Shown in pieces: positions 42,105 through 51,070 of a stretch of 64,000 bases of DNA. The stretch's first letter is position 1; each line of letters opens with the position of its first letter. The notes below the pieces were generated by a model. The model was not told the DNA's origin. It was given only the letters and a program-made list of their open reading frames with translations, and did no database searches. The DNA is taken from the NCBI RefSeq assembly GCF_000153485.2, contig NC_018721.1, forward strand, positions 1,116,001-1,180,000, written 5' to 3'. Origin of the DNA: Psychroflexus torquis ATCC 700755 (GTDB taxonomy: Bacteria; Bacteroidota; Bacteroidia; Flavobacteriales; Flavobacteriaceae). A program made the position numbers and the translations under genes.

Positions 42105-44411
42105 TTATTTTTTGTCTTTTGTCTTTAGCTTCAATTTAAGCAATCCAAAAACTCCTAAGGCCGCTACTATAAGGACTGAAATTTCTATCATCGTATCTGT
42201 CCCTCTGAAATCTACCAAAATAACATTGACTATATTTTTACCGTGTGCTAACTTATAGGCATTTTCAGCATAGAATTCTGTGACTTCGGTGTTTTTAGGT
42301 TCACTTAAAACTTTTAGGATAAGAATCGTAATTAAGACACCAAAGCTTATGGAGATTATACCGTGTTTAATCCTAAGTCGAATATCAGATAGATTCAAGT
42401 ATTTAGGTAATTTGTAAAGTACCAAAACAAATAAAATAACAGTAAGGGTATCTACAGAAAATTGAGTCATCGCTAAGTCTGGTGCACTATAAAATAAAAA
42501 TAACAAACTGAAAGATAGACCTACTACTCCCAAAGAAGCTACAGCCGCTAACCTAGATTTGGTAAAAACAGTATATAAAACACCTAAAAGTAACATTATC
42601 AAAATTGAAATCTCATAAATGGTCAATTCCGTAAGCGAAGAGGTGTCTATACTTAGAGAGAAGTCTGAAAAGATTAAATATCCCAAAAGCAAAATAAGAA
42701 AGCTTACAACTATAAAAAGATAATGTCTTAAATAACCTGTCTGAAAAAAATTAGTCCAGAATTTAGAAAACACGGCGAAACCCTCAGAAAGGTTTATTAG
42801 CAGTGTTTTGGGTGCTATTGGATCAAGTTTTGCGATGGTAACCTCCAGTGAATGCTTAGGTTTCAAAACAAAATATAAAACAGTACCCAAGATAAGTGTA
42901 GTAGCACTAAGCGCAAGAATTGGATTAAAGCCATGCCATAGTTTAAGGTGGAAGTCCTCGAACTGAAGCGCTTGTGTCATTGCAATAGGCTTTGCTACAG
43001 CGGTTTCAATAAGACCAGGAAAAAGACCGAATACCAATCCAGCAGAAGTCATTATAAGAGGTGGAACCCACATCAAGGGACTTGGTAATCGAATTTTTTC
43101 AAACTTTTTGGGTAGTTTACCCATAAAAGGCTTTATTCCTGCTACAAAACCAGCATAAAACAATAACACGTTTGTGGATAGAGCTATAATGGTGAGTAAG
43201 ATCGCATTATCTTTAAAATGCAAAGTAGATTCATAAATTAAGTCTTTCCCTACAAAACCCAAAGTAGGCGGAACACCACCACTAATGAGTGCAGCGATAA
43301 AGCCAGCTATAGCTACGGGCAGCATGACTTTTCTAAGACCTGCAAGTTGAGTTACATCTCTGGTCCCTGTTTCATGATCTATAATGCCGGTAATCAAAAA
43401 TAAAGAAGCTTTATAGAGAGCGTGAACCACAATAAAAACTGCTGCGGCGACAAGAGCTGCTTGGGTACCAATTCCAATCAAAAAAACCAAAATTCCTAAT
43501 GCTGCGATAGTTGAATAGGCTAAAATTCCTTTGAGATCTGTTCTAAAGATAATATGGATGGCAGAGTAAATCATCGTAATTCCCCCCACTACAATCAATA
43601 CGGTATGCCAAATTTCTGCACCATTTAAAACAGGGGTCATTCTGAATAATAAATAAACTCCTGCCTTTACCATCGTTGCAGAATGCAAATAGGTAGACAC
43701 CGGTGTTGGAGCCTTCATCGCTTCAGGTAACCAGAAATGGAATGGAAACTGAGCAGATTTAGTGAAAGCAGCACTAAATATAAAGATTAGGATTAAAACA
43801 TAATGCGAACTATCGGCTATGGCTTCTCTTGAAGATAGCATTTCGGAAATACGATAGGTTCCAGCAACATCTCCAAGAAGAATAGCCCCACCTAAGAGCA
43901 TTAATCCTCCAATACCAGTTACACCAAGAGCAATTAATGCAGATTTTCTAGAATCCTCTTTATCGTTGTTAAAACCGATTAAATAAAAGGAGGAGATGCT
44001 CGTTAGCTCCCAAAAAATAAACATAGACATCAGGTTGTCTGACAGAACTAAGCCAAGCATTGCTGCCATAAAAAGGCTCAGGTATCCATAAAACCGGTCT
44101 AAATATTTATGATCTTTTAGATAAGCAGAGGAATATACGAAGACCATGGTGCCTACACCCGTAATCATTAAAGCAAATAAAAGTGACAACCCGTCTAAGG
44201 TAAAGCTAAGATTCACTCCAAAACTGGGGACCCATTCGTGAATTTCGTAAATAACTTTACCATCAGCTATTTCACTGATGAATGTGGAGAAATAAATAAA
44301 AAGACTCAACGGGATTAACGAAGACAATACAGCAAGTCTGCCTCTAAGATAAGAGCCTGAAAATACTAAAAATAAAGAAAACAAAAATCCTAAAAGTACT
44401 GCTTCTAGCAT
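42105..44411 (-). CDS. mrpA: Na+/H+ antiporter subunit A
   Basis: The large subunit of the Mrp antiporter, 768 residues. The NuoL-like core has FIFWELTSISSFYLIGFNND, SAQFPFHFWLPEAMKAPTPVSTYLHSATMVKAGVYLL and HALYKASLFLITGIIDHETGTRD, and the C-terminal region (from about 610) holds the added MbhD/MbhE-type helices with DLAMTQFSVDTLTVILFVLVLYKLP. It opens the seven-gene mrpABCDEFG operon. A -7-like box TATATTTG (44437-44430) lies 19 bp before the start. Na+ extrusion by this complex suits a marine or saline habitat. Confidence 0.95.
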   Translation of the reverse strand: MLEAVLLGFLFSLFLVFSGSYLRGRLAVLSSLIPLSLFIYFSTFISEIADGKVIYEIHEWVPSFGVNLSFTLDGLSLLFALMITGVGTMVFVYSSAYLKDHKYLDRFYGYLSLFMAAMLGLVLSDNLMSMFIFWELTSISSFYLIGFNNDKEDSRKSALIALGVTGIGGLMLLGGAILLGDVAGTYRISEMLSSREAIADSSHYVLILIFIFSAAFTKSAQFPFHFWLPEAMKAPTPVSTYLHSATMVKAGVYLLFRMTPVLNGAEIWHTVLIVVGGITMIYSAIHIIFRTDLKGILAYSTIAALGILVFLIGIGTQAALVAAAVFIVVHALYKASLFLITGIIDHETGTRDVTQLAGLRKVMLPVAIAGFIAALISGGVPPTLGFVGKDLIYESTLHFKDNAILLTIIALSTNVLLFYAGFVAGIKPFMGKLPKKFEKIRLPSPLMWVPPLIMTSAGLVFGLFPGLIETAVAKPIAMTQALQFEDFHLKLWHGFNPILALSATTLILGTVLYFVLKPKHSLEVTIAKLDPIAPKTLLINLSEGFAVFSKFWTNFFQTGYLRHYLFIVVSFLILLLGYLIFSDFSLSIDTSSLTELTIYEISILIMLLLGVLYTVFTKSRLAAVASLGVVGLSFSLLFLFYSAPDLAMTQFSVDTLTVILFVLVLYKLPKYLNLSDIRLRIKHGIISISFGVLITILILKVLSEPKNTEVTEFYAENAYKLAHGKNIVNVILVDFRGTDTMIEISVLIVAALGVFGLLKLKLKTKDKK

Positions 44412-44509
44412 GTGTAAAATTATTTATGACAAATATATCGTTTATTGATGAAGAGTCTATCTCAAATAAGAAAAGCTCTAAGTGAATTTACATAGAGCAA
44501 AACCTAAAT

Positions 44510-44542
44510 AAAAATGCTGTTTACCTTTTCAACAGCATTTTT
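44510..44542 (-). terminator. Terminator after the OsmC-like gene
   Basis: AAAAATGCTGTT and AACAGCATTTTT form a perfect 12-bp stem and are followed on the minus strand by ATTTAGG. A second hairpin (GCTCTA/TAGAGC, 44475-44498) lies just beyond with TTTTCTT after it, giving a tandem stop between this gene and mrpA. Confidence 0.75.
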
Positions 44543-44559
44543 ATAGATAATCATTTCTG

Positions 44560-44973
44560 TTACTGAACTAAAGCAGCATCTACTGAAATTTCAGTAGATA
44601 AAAGCTTAGAGATTGGGCGATTTTTTTCAGCTTTTTCAACTAAACTATCGAATTTCTCTTGACTAATTTCTGGTATTTTAGCTACAAGTGTGAGATGAGA
44701 ATTTGTAATGGACCCCTCTTTAAGAGTAATTTCCCCTTTAGTTTCAAGACTATTAGGAGTATACCCCTCCTCTGTTAAAAAAGCGGACAATTGCATTGAA
44801 AAACATCCCGCGTGAGCAGCTGCGATTAATTCTTCAGGATTTGTCCCTTTTCCATCTTCAAATCTAGACTTAAAAGAATAAGGTGTATGGTTCAAAATAC
44901 CGCTCTGTGAAGAGAGGCTTCCTTTACCTTCTTTAATGCTGCCTTCCCAAATTGCTTTTGCATGTCTTTTCAT
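44560..44973 (-). CDS. OsmC-family protein with the second cysteine replaced
   Basis: A 137-residue protein of the OsmC/Ohr peroxiredoxin-like fold. KAIWEGSIKEGKGSLSSQSG and NPEELIAAAHAGCFSMQLSAFL match OsmC and hold the first (peroxidatic) Cys. The second, resolving Cys normally in a CPISK-like motif is absent: the sequence is KNRPISKLL, with Arg instead. If OsmC activity exists it would need another reductant. Single-gene unit with a terminator. Confidence 0.88.
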   Translation of the reverse strand: MKRHAKAIWEGSIKEGKGSLSSQSGILNHTPYSFKSRFEDGKGTNPEELIAAAHAGCFSMQLSAFLTEEGYTPNSLETKGEITLKEGSITNSHLTLVAKIPEISQEKFDSLVEKAEKNRPISKLLSTEISVDAALVQ

Positions 44974-45063
44974 AACTTTTAATTTTTTTGAAAATTAAAA
45001 AATAATCACTTATCTCACTAGATTTTCAAATAACATTAACCTAAGTAACAACTTTAAAACCTA

Positions 45064-45267
45064 CTAGCTTTTTTGAAATTTCTCAATAATCGCTTTAGCC
45101 TGGTCTTCATTATTTTTAGAAACAAAGAGTTCATACTGACCAAAAATACCAGCGTAGGAGCTGTCCATTTTATCTTTTTCAAAACAGTCTATATCCTCCG
45201 ACATCAACAGGTTCTTAATTCCCATTAATTCTACTTTAGACGTTGTTGTAAATATTTTAATTTCCAT
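45064..45267 (-). CDS. DUF2007 family protein
   Basis: A 67-residue protein of the DUF2007 type (annotated elsewhere as putative signal-transducing protein): IKIFTTTSKVELMGIKNLLMSEDIDCF, YELFVSKNNEDQAKAIIEKF. It is a ferredoxin-like fold of unknown function. It follows thiL by 19 bp and may be co-transcribed with it. Confidence 0.8.
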   Translation of the reverse strand: MEIKIFTTTSKVELMGIKNLLMSEDIDCFEKDKMDSSYAGIFGQYELFVSKNNEDQAKAIIEKFQKS

Positions 45268-45286
45268 AAGTTCTAAAATTTAGTTT

Positions 45287-46342
45287 CTAATCTTCGTCCT
45301 CCTCATTCATCCCGTTCCAGCCTCTAGCCTTAATTGGGATTTTAGTATTCATCCTAGAAATGAGATGAATCCCTTCGGTTTGTTCAGCCATATGACCGAT
45401 AATCGTTAAATGTGGGTTCGCTTTTATTTTTTTAAAATCATTTTGATCTACCGTAAATAAAAGCTCGTAATCTTCCCCTCCATTGAGAACCACTGTAGTA
45501 GAATCCAACTTAAACTCTTCGCAAGTTGAAATGCACATTGGATCAAGAGGAAGTTTATCTTCAAACAGGTTGGCACCAACTTTAGAGTGTTTGCATAAGT
45601 GCATTAACTCTGAAGATAATCCATCACTAATGTCAATCATAGAAGTCGGTTTTACCTCCAAAGCAGCTAACAGTTCTACAATATCTTTTCTCGCTTCAGG
45701 CTTTAATTGCCGCTCTACTATATAATTGTATTTCTCGAGATCTGGCTGAGCGTCTGGGTTCACTTTAAACACCTCATTTTCTCTTTGCAACACCTTTAAC
45801 CCTAAAAAAGCACCTCCTAGATCACCTGAGACGACAAGTAAATCATTAGGTTTGGCACCACTTCTATAGGTGATATCCTCTTTTTCGGCTTGACCAATCG
45901 CCGTAACGCTTATCGTTAACCCTTTTATAGCAGAAGTGGTGTCTCCACCAACAACATCTACATCGTACAACTCTGCGGCTGTCGCAATTCCACTATACAA
46001 CTCTTCCAAGGCTTCCACTGTAAAGCGATTGGAACAAGCAATAGAAACTGTAATCTGCTCTGCTTTTGCATTCATAGCATACACGTCAGATAAGTTTACC
46101 ATAACAGCCTTATAGCCTAAGTGTTTTAAGGGCATGTAGGCGAGATCGAAATGAACGCCTTCTACCAAAAGATCTGTAGTCACCACTGTATGCTTATCGT
46201 GTTTTAAAACTGCTGCATCATCACCGATACTAGTGACAGTTGAGGTTTGCTTAATTTTAAAAAATTGGGTCAAGTGGTCTATTAAACCAAACTCACCAAG
46301 TTCTGATAATTTGGTTTTACTCTCTTTTGTATTTTGAAACAT
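45287..46342 (-). CDS. thiL: Thiamine-monophosphate kinase
   Basis: Phosphorylates thiamine monophosphate to the active diphosphate with ATP. 351 residues, AIR-synthase/ThiL fold: SIGDDAAVL at the N terminus, VTTDLLVEGVHFDLAYMPLKHLGYKA, MVNLSDVYAMNA, VDVVGGDTTSA, MIDISDGLSSELMHL and NGGEDYELLFTV. No TPP riboswitch is seen upstream. A -7-like TAACTTTG (46369-46362) lies just before the start; the gene diverges from the LVIVD-repeat operon. Confidence 0.95.
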   Translation of the reverse strand: MFQNTKESKTKLSELGEFGLIDHLTQFFKIKQTSTVTSIGDDAAVLKHDKHTVVTTDLLVEGVHFDLAYMPLKHLGYKAVMVNLSDVYAMNAKAEQITVSIACSNRFTVEALEELYSGIATAAELYDVDVVGGDTTSAIKGLTISVTAIGQAEKEDITYRSGAKPNDLLVVSGDLGGAFLGLKVLQRENEVFKVNPDAQPDLEKYNYIVERQLKPEARKDIVELLAALEVKPTSMIDISDGLSSELMHLCKHSKVGANLFEDKLPLDPMCISTCEEFKLDSTTVVLNGGEDYELLFTVDQNDFKKIKANPHLTIIGHMAEQTEGIHLISRMNTKIPIKARGWNGMNEEDED

Positions 46343-46431
46343 AACATTTTCAGTTTGGGTGCAAAGTTACTCAAAGGAATTGAGAAGGACAGTATATTTC
46401 AAGCAGTGTCTATTTGCCTAGAAATCAAACC

Positions 46432-46459
46432 TTGTCTTGAGAATAATTAGTTACATTTG
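46432..46459 (+). promoter_or_regulatory. Promoter of the LVIVD-MbnP-MbnH operon
   Basis: -33 TTG (46432-46434), 17-nt spacer, -7 TACATTTG (46452-46459), an exact TAnnTTTG match. The -7 box covers the TTG at 46457, so translation must begin later, at the TTG at 46475. Confidence 0.6.
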
Positions 46460-46474
46460 AAAAAAAAAAAAAAT

Positions 46475-47893
46475 TTGAAACACATCTACTCTTTTCTAGT
46501 CCTAGTTCTTATAAGTGCGAGTTCATATTCTCAAACTCCGTGTGAAAACGGTTTTGCTGGACAATATCCCTGTAACGATTTCGATCTAATGTCCCAAATT
46601 GATTTAAACACCCTTTCAGCATCTGATGGAAATGACTCTTGGGGTTGGACAGATCCTGAAGATGGTAAAGAATATGCCATTATGGGATTGAGTAATGGCA
46701 CAGCTTTTATAGATATTTCTAATCCAACACAGCCAGTTTATCTCGGTAAATTACCAACACATACGGATCCTAGTATATGGAGAGATATGAAAGTTTATGG
46801 CAATTATGTCTTTATCGTTTCGGAAGCCTCAGGACATGGCATGCAAGTCTTCGACCTAACCCGACTTCGCAATGTTAGCAATGCCCCTGCCACTTTTACC
46901 AATGATGCTCATTACGATGGTGTTGGTAGTGCTCATAATATTGTGATTAATCCAGAAGAGCCTTATGCTTATATTGTTGGTGACCGAAATAGTTATTCAG
47001 GAGGCGCTCATATTGTCGATATATCCGATCCTTTAAACCCTGACTTAGCGGGAGGCTATTCTGGTAGTTTTTACACCCACGATGCTCAAGTTGTCACTTA
47101 TAATGGGCCTGATCCTGATTATGCTGGTAGAGAAATATTTTTAGGAAGTAATGAGGATGAAGTTGTCTTTGTAGATGTTACAGATAAATCAAATCCGACA
47201 TTGATTTCAGATATTTCATATACCAATTTCAGTTATACTCACCAGGGTTGGTTAACAGAAGATCAGAGATATTTTTTCTTAGGAGATGAAACTGATGAAT
47301 TAGCATCTGGCTTTGATACAAAAACCATAATATTCGACTTAGAAGATCTAGATAACCCTGTTATTCAACAAGAATATTTCGGCCCAACTGCAGCCATAGA
47401 CCATAATGGGTATATTAAAGGTGATATATTTTATTTATCAAATTATACCGCAGGCATAAGAATGCTAGACATTTCTGGTATTGGTAACGAAGAGGTAAAT
47501 GAAGTGGGCTTCTTCGATACCTATCCTGAAAATGATGGTGCTAGCTTTGATGGTATGTGGAGTAATTATCCCTATTTTGAAAGCGGTAATATCGTAATAA
47601 GTGACATTGACAGAGGGTTCTTTTTAATTAGAAAATCGGGCACACTAGAAACACCTGATTTTGAAAATCAAGACTTCAAGATTTTCCCTAATCCTGCATC
47701 ATCCTATGTTCAAATACAAAACACTCAAGAGAACATTCAAAAAATTGAAATTTTCAATCTTTTAGGTCAAAAAATATTTTCCAAAGATTTTCAAAATGAA
47801 AAGCAAATTCAAATCAATTTAGACACCTACGACTCTGGTATGTATCTGCTTAAAATGAATAATTCTATAACTCTTAAATTGATTGTAAAATAA
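46475..47893 (+). CDS. Choice-of-anchor B / LVIVD-repeat protein with T9SS sorting domain
   Basis: A surface or secreted beta-propeller-type protein, about 472 residues. LVIVD-like repeats are visible (YAIMGLSNGTAFIDISNPTQPVYLGKLP, VDISDPLNPDLAGG, EVVFVDVTDKSNPTLISDISY, IRMLDISGIGNEEVNEVGFF), and the last 75 residues form a type A T9SS sorting domain with FKIFPNPASSYVQIQN and GMYLLKM. I place the start at the TTG at 46475 (MKHIYSFLVLVLISASSYSQ, a good signal peptide) because an upstream TTG falls inside the -7 promoter box. A run of 14 A residues (46460-46473) precedes it. First gene of a four-gene operon ending with an MbnP/MbnH-like pair. Confidence 0.9.
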   Translation: MKHIYSFLVLVLISASSYSQTPCENGFAGQYPCNDFDLMSQIDLNTLSASDGNDSWGWTDPEDGKEYAIMGLSNGTAFIDISNPTQPVYLGKLPTHTDPSIWRDMKVYGNYVFIVSEASGHGMQVFDLTRLRNVSNAPATFTNDAHYDGVGSAHNIVINPEEPYAYIVGDRNSYSGGAHIVDISDPLNPDLAGGYSGSFYTHDAQVVTYNGPDPDYAGREIFLGSNEDEVVFVDVTDKSNPTLISDISYTNFSYTHQGWLTEDQRYFFLGDETDELASGFDTKTIIFDLEDLDNPVIQQEYFGPTAAIDHNGYIKGDIFYLSNYTAGIRMLDISGIGNEEVNEVGFFDTYPENDGASFDGMWSNYPYFESGNIVISDIDRGFFLIRKSGTLETPDFENQDFKIFPNPASSYVQIQNTQENIQKIEIFNLLGQKIFSKDFQNEKQIQINLDTYDSGMYLLKMNNSITLKLIVK

Positions 47894-49260
47894 TGTACAA
47901 AAAGATAGCATTCATTGTGAGTTTAACCATGATTTTATCATGCTCGAAAGATGATGAATCAATAATTCCACAAAGTATTGACGAGGAATTTATTGGTGAG
48001 ATAGACTTTATCAAGACCATTGGGGGGTCTCAACAAGATGATTTCCTATCTGTAGTCGCAACCACCGATGGAGGTGTTGCAGCATTTGGTTTTACACAAA
48101 GTAATGATGGTGACATCATAGGTAAGCCTTCGACTGATAGTGATTATTGGCTTGTTAAATTTGACCAAGATTTAAACATCCAATGGCAAAAGGTATTTGG
48201 AGGAAGTGATGACGATAGAGGACAAAGTATAATTCAGACCGATGACGGAGGCTTTGCTGTGACTGGATTTTCCAGAAGTAGTGATGGCGATATTACTGGA
48301 AATTTTGGATTTCAAGATTATTGGGTTGTAAAATTGGATGCTTCAGGGGGTATTCAATGGGAAAAAAGCATAGGCTTTTCTGGAAATGATAGAGGATATG
48401 ATATTATACAGACTCAAGATGGCGGCTATTTTGCTACTGGATTTTTAGATGTCACTGCATCTGAAGGAGAGGGAAATGATGATTTTGATAATTTGAAAAG
48501 ATCATCAAACTCCAAAGGAGCAAAGCATGGCGTTGGCGAATATTGGGGTATAAAATTGAATGCTGGAGGAGAAATGGAATGGAGACGCTATTTTGGCGGC
48601 ACCAATAATGACAGAAGCTACGCTGTTATACAAACCCAAGATGGTGGTTACATCCAAACGGGGCATTCTGAAAGTGATGATTTTGATATTAAAGAGCCTA
48701 TAGGAAGTTATGACATCTGGGTGGTCAAAACTCAAGCTAATGGTGTTTTAGAATGGGAAAAAAGTTTTGGAGGAAGCAGTATTGAAATTGCTTTTGATAT
48801 TATAGAAACCGAAGATAATAACTTTATGCTAGTTGGAGATACTAGGAGTAGTGATGGAGATGTCTCAAACCCAAGAGGTAATGCAGATATATGGATCGTC
48901 AAGTTTGATATAGAGGGGAATCTGATTTGGGAAAAAACCTATGGTGGACCAGAATTCGAATCTGGAAGATCTATTATAGCTATAGGAGATAATGACTATT
49001 TTATAACGAGTAGCTCAAGAAGTAGTACAGATCAATTGGAGACCAACTATGGTTCTAATGACATTTGGGGAATTATCATAGACGGTAATGGAGACTTAAA
49101 GTGGCAAAAAAACATTGGAGGAAGTGGTCTTGACTTTGGGAATGATGCTGCAATAAATTCTAATAAGGAGATTTTTGTCGTTGGAAATACGGCTAGCAAC
49201 GACACTGATTTCACAACAAATAAGGGTGATAACGATGCTTTTATTATAAAACTAAAGTGA
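47893..49260 (+). CDS. Lipoprotein with DGGF/G-type beta-propeller-like repeats
   Basis: A 455-residue lipoprotein (signal MYKKIAFIVSLTMILSCSKD, lipobox LSC). It is built of about eight repeats of some 50 residues with the pattern GG...DD.G.SIIQT.DGG..V.GFS.S.DGD...DYWVVKLD..G...WEKS, as in GGSDDDRGQSIIQTDDGGF and FGGSSIEIAFDIIETED. One repeat is lengthened by an acidic, Ser/Lys-rich insert (SEGEGNDDFDNLKRSSNSKG). The pattern is that of a propeller with Asp/Gly-rich turns that could bind calcium. It overlaps the previous gene by 1 bp; the MbnP-like gene follows by 1 bp. Function unknown. Confidence 0.82.
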   Translation: MYKKIAFIVSLTMILSCSKDDESIIPQSIDEEFIGEIDFIKTIGGSQQDDFLSVVATTDGGVAAFGFTQSNDGDIIGKPSTDSDYWLVKFDQDLNIQWQKVFGGSDDDRGQSIIQTDDGGFAVTGFSRSSDGDITGNFGFQDYWVVKLDASGGIQWEKSIGFSGNDRGYDIIQTQDGGYFATGFLDVTASEGEGNDDFDNLKRSSNSKGAKHGVGEYWGIKLNAGGEMEWRRYFGGTNNDRSYAVIQTQDGGYIQTGHSESDDFDIKEPIGSYDIWVVKTQANGVLEWEKSFGGSSIEIAFDIIETEDNNFMLVGDTRSSDGDVSNPRGNADIWIVKFDIEGNLIWEKTYGGPEFESGRSIIAIGDNDYFITSSSRSSTDQLETNYGSNDIWGIIIDGNGDLKWQKNIGGSGLDFGNDAAINSNKEIFVVGNTASNDTDFTTNKGDNDAFIIKLK

Positions 49261-49261
49261 T

Positions 49262-50020
49262 ATGAAAAAAATAATTTGCTTTGTTCTTATTTCGATGTTG
49301 GCAGTTTCTTGTAAAGACGATGATACTATTGAAACTACGAGTATAGAGATCAGCTTTGCTAATACGATAAATTCTCAAAACATAGAATTGAATACCGGAG
49401 TTTATCAAACTACATTGGGTGAGTCTTACTCCATCAATGAGCTGAAATATATCATCAGTAATATCTCGTTCATTAAAGAAGATGGCGGAATCTTCACTTA
49501 TCCTGTGGAAGACAGTTATTTTCTAATTGATGAAGAGGTGCCTTCCAGTAAAATTATAACCCTAGAAAATATACCCGTTGCCAACTATAATAAGATAAAG
49601 TTTGGGATAGGCGTAGATCAATCCAACTACCCCCTAAATGGAGTAGATAACTTTGTACCTACAGCAGAAGAAAGCCAAATGCTTTGGAGCTGGTCGGCAG
49701 GTTATATCTTTTTTAAAATAGAAGGCGATTATTCTTCGACTGGAGATCAGCCAGATGAGGATTTTCTTTTTCATATTGGCAGCCATGGCACCAATCTAGA
49801 TAATTACAAAACTGTAGAGTTATCTTCTGATTTTGGTTTTGATTTCACCGAAAGCACTTTAGTATCTATCGAAGCTGACATACCTAAACTCTTTAATGCG
49901 GTCTACGATATCAGGATAGAGGATAAATCTGATATCCAAGTAGATCCTGTTAATGCTCCAAAGATTGCAGAAAATGCAAGTCGGTTATTTTCTTCAGTTC
50001 CTTTTAATTTACCAGAATAA
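49262..50020 (+). CDS. mbnP: MbnP-family protein
   Basis: A 252-residue lipoprotein of the MbnP family (signal MKKIICFVLISMLAVSCKDD). MbnP proteins are exported copper-binding proteins; in Methylosinus a tryptophan is turned into kynurenine by the partner MbnH to build the site. Family blocks here are YSINELKYIISNISFI, VPVANYNKIKFGIGVD-like IPVANYNKIKFGIGVD, and MLWSWSAGYIFFKIEG, with Trp-142 and Trp-144 as candidates for the modification, followed by HIGSHG (His-171, His-175) as possible ligands. The MbnH-like gene follows in 9 bp, which strongly supports the assignment. No methanobactin gene is near. Confidence 0.85.
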   Translation: MKKIICFVLISMLAVSCKDDDTIETTSIEISFANTINSQNIELNTGVYQTTLGESYSINELKYIISNISFIKEDGGIFTYPVEDSYFLIDEEVPSSKIITLENIPVANYNKIKFGIGVDQSNYPLNGVDNFVPTAEESQMLWSWSAGYIFFKIEGDYSSTGDQPDEDFLFHIGSHGTNLDNYKTVELSSDFGFDFTESTLVSIEADIPKLFNAVYDIRIEDKSDIQVDPVNAPKIAENASRLFSSVPFNLPE

Positions 50021-50029
50021 ACTACAAAC

Positions 50030-51070
50030 ATGAGTAAATTAGTTTTCTTCATGGTCTTGATATTATGTTTTGCCTGCAGCGGTGATGAGAATAATTATGT
50101 TGAGATTTCAGAAAATAAAAAATTAGACTTCCCTCAGCCGGATTTCTTTCCACAACCTGTTTACAATTTGGAAGAAAATCCACCTACAGAAAAAGGCTTT
50201 GAGTTGGGTAAAAAATTATTTTACGACGGAAAGTTATCTTCAACAGGAGTTATTTCTTGTGGATTTTGTCACGTCCAAGAGTTTTCTTTTACGCACCATA
50301 CCCACGAAGTGAGTCATGGTGTAGATGGTGCTTTAGGAACTAGAAATGCCCAACCTTTAATGAATTTGGCTTACTTCGAAGAATTCTCGTGGGACGGTGC
50401 AGCCCAACATCTAGATGCTTTTTCCATCATCCCTATCACTACAGATACAGAGATGAATGAAACGGTGTCTAATGTGATTAACAAACTGAAAAGCGACCAA
50501 GACTACAGGGAATTATTTGGTGAAGCATTTAACAATGGAGAGGTGAATACGCAAAATATGTTCAGAGCCTTGTCTCAATTTATGGTGATGATGGTTTCTG
50601 CAGATACAAAATATGATAAAGTTTTAGAAGGTAATTCTGTATTTAGCGAAGAGGAATCTGCAGGTCAATCCTTATTTGAAGCTAAATGTGCAAGCTGCCA
50701 TAAGGGTATCCTTTTTACAGATCAATCCTATAGAAACAATGGATTATCCATTGATCCTAGGTATAATGATATTGGACGTAAACGCGTAACAGGACTTGAG
50801 GAAGATAAATACAAATTTAAAGTCCCTACCTTAAGAAATATTATGGTCAGTTTACCCTATATGCACGATGGACGCTTTCAATCTTTAAAAGAAGTTTTAG
50901 ATCATTATGACTCTGGAGTTGAACCTACACAAAATTTAGACCCTAGCTTACAACAAGAAAATAACTTGGGAATCTCGCTCACAGAAACTGAAAAAGACCA
51001 ACTTATTTCTTTCCTAAAGACCTTAACCGACGATAACTTTCTACTCGACCAGCGATTTTCTGAATTTTAA
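50030..51070 (+). CDS. mbnH: MbnH-like di-heme cytochrome c peroxidase family protein
   Basis: A 346-residue di-heme protein of the bacterial cytochrome c peroxidase/MauG family. The N terminus is a lipoprotein-type signal (MVLILCFACSGDE). The two heme sites are CGFCH (in SCGFCHVQEFSF) and CASCH (in AKCASCHKGILF). Other blocks are GVDGALGTRNAQPLMNLAYFEEFSWDGAA and VPTLRNIMVSLPYMHDGRFQSLKEVLDHYDSG. It is next to an MbnP-like gene, so oxidation of a tryptophan in that protein is the likely activity, rather than peroxide removal. Its stop overlaps the convergent GH15 gene by 4 bp. Confidence 0.87.
   Translation: MSKLVFFMVLILCFACSGDENNYVEISENKKLDFPQPDFFPQPVYNLEENPPTEKGFELGKKLFYDGKLSSTGVISCGFCHVQEFSFTHHTHEVSHGVDGALGTRNAQPLMNLAYFEEFSWDGAAQHLDAFSIIPITTDTEMNETVSNVINKLKSDQDYRELFGEAFNNGEVNTQNMFRALSQFMVMMVSADTKYDKVLEGNSVFSEEESAGQSLFEAKCASCHKGILFTDQSYRNNGLSIDPRYNDIGRKRVTGLEEDKYKFKVPTLRNIMVSLPYMHDGRFQSLKEVLDHYDSGVEPTQNLDPSLQQENNLGISLTETEKDQLISFLKTLTDDNFLLDQRFSEF

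Noticed and set aside
46343..46431. TPP riboswitch before thiL
   Set aside because: The upstream region is short and AT-rich and has no CUGAGA/ACC-type conserved segments.
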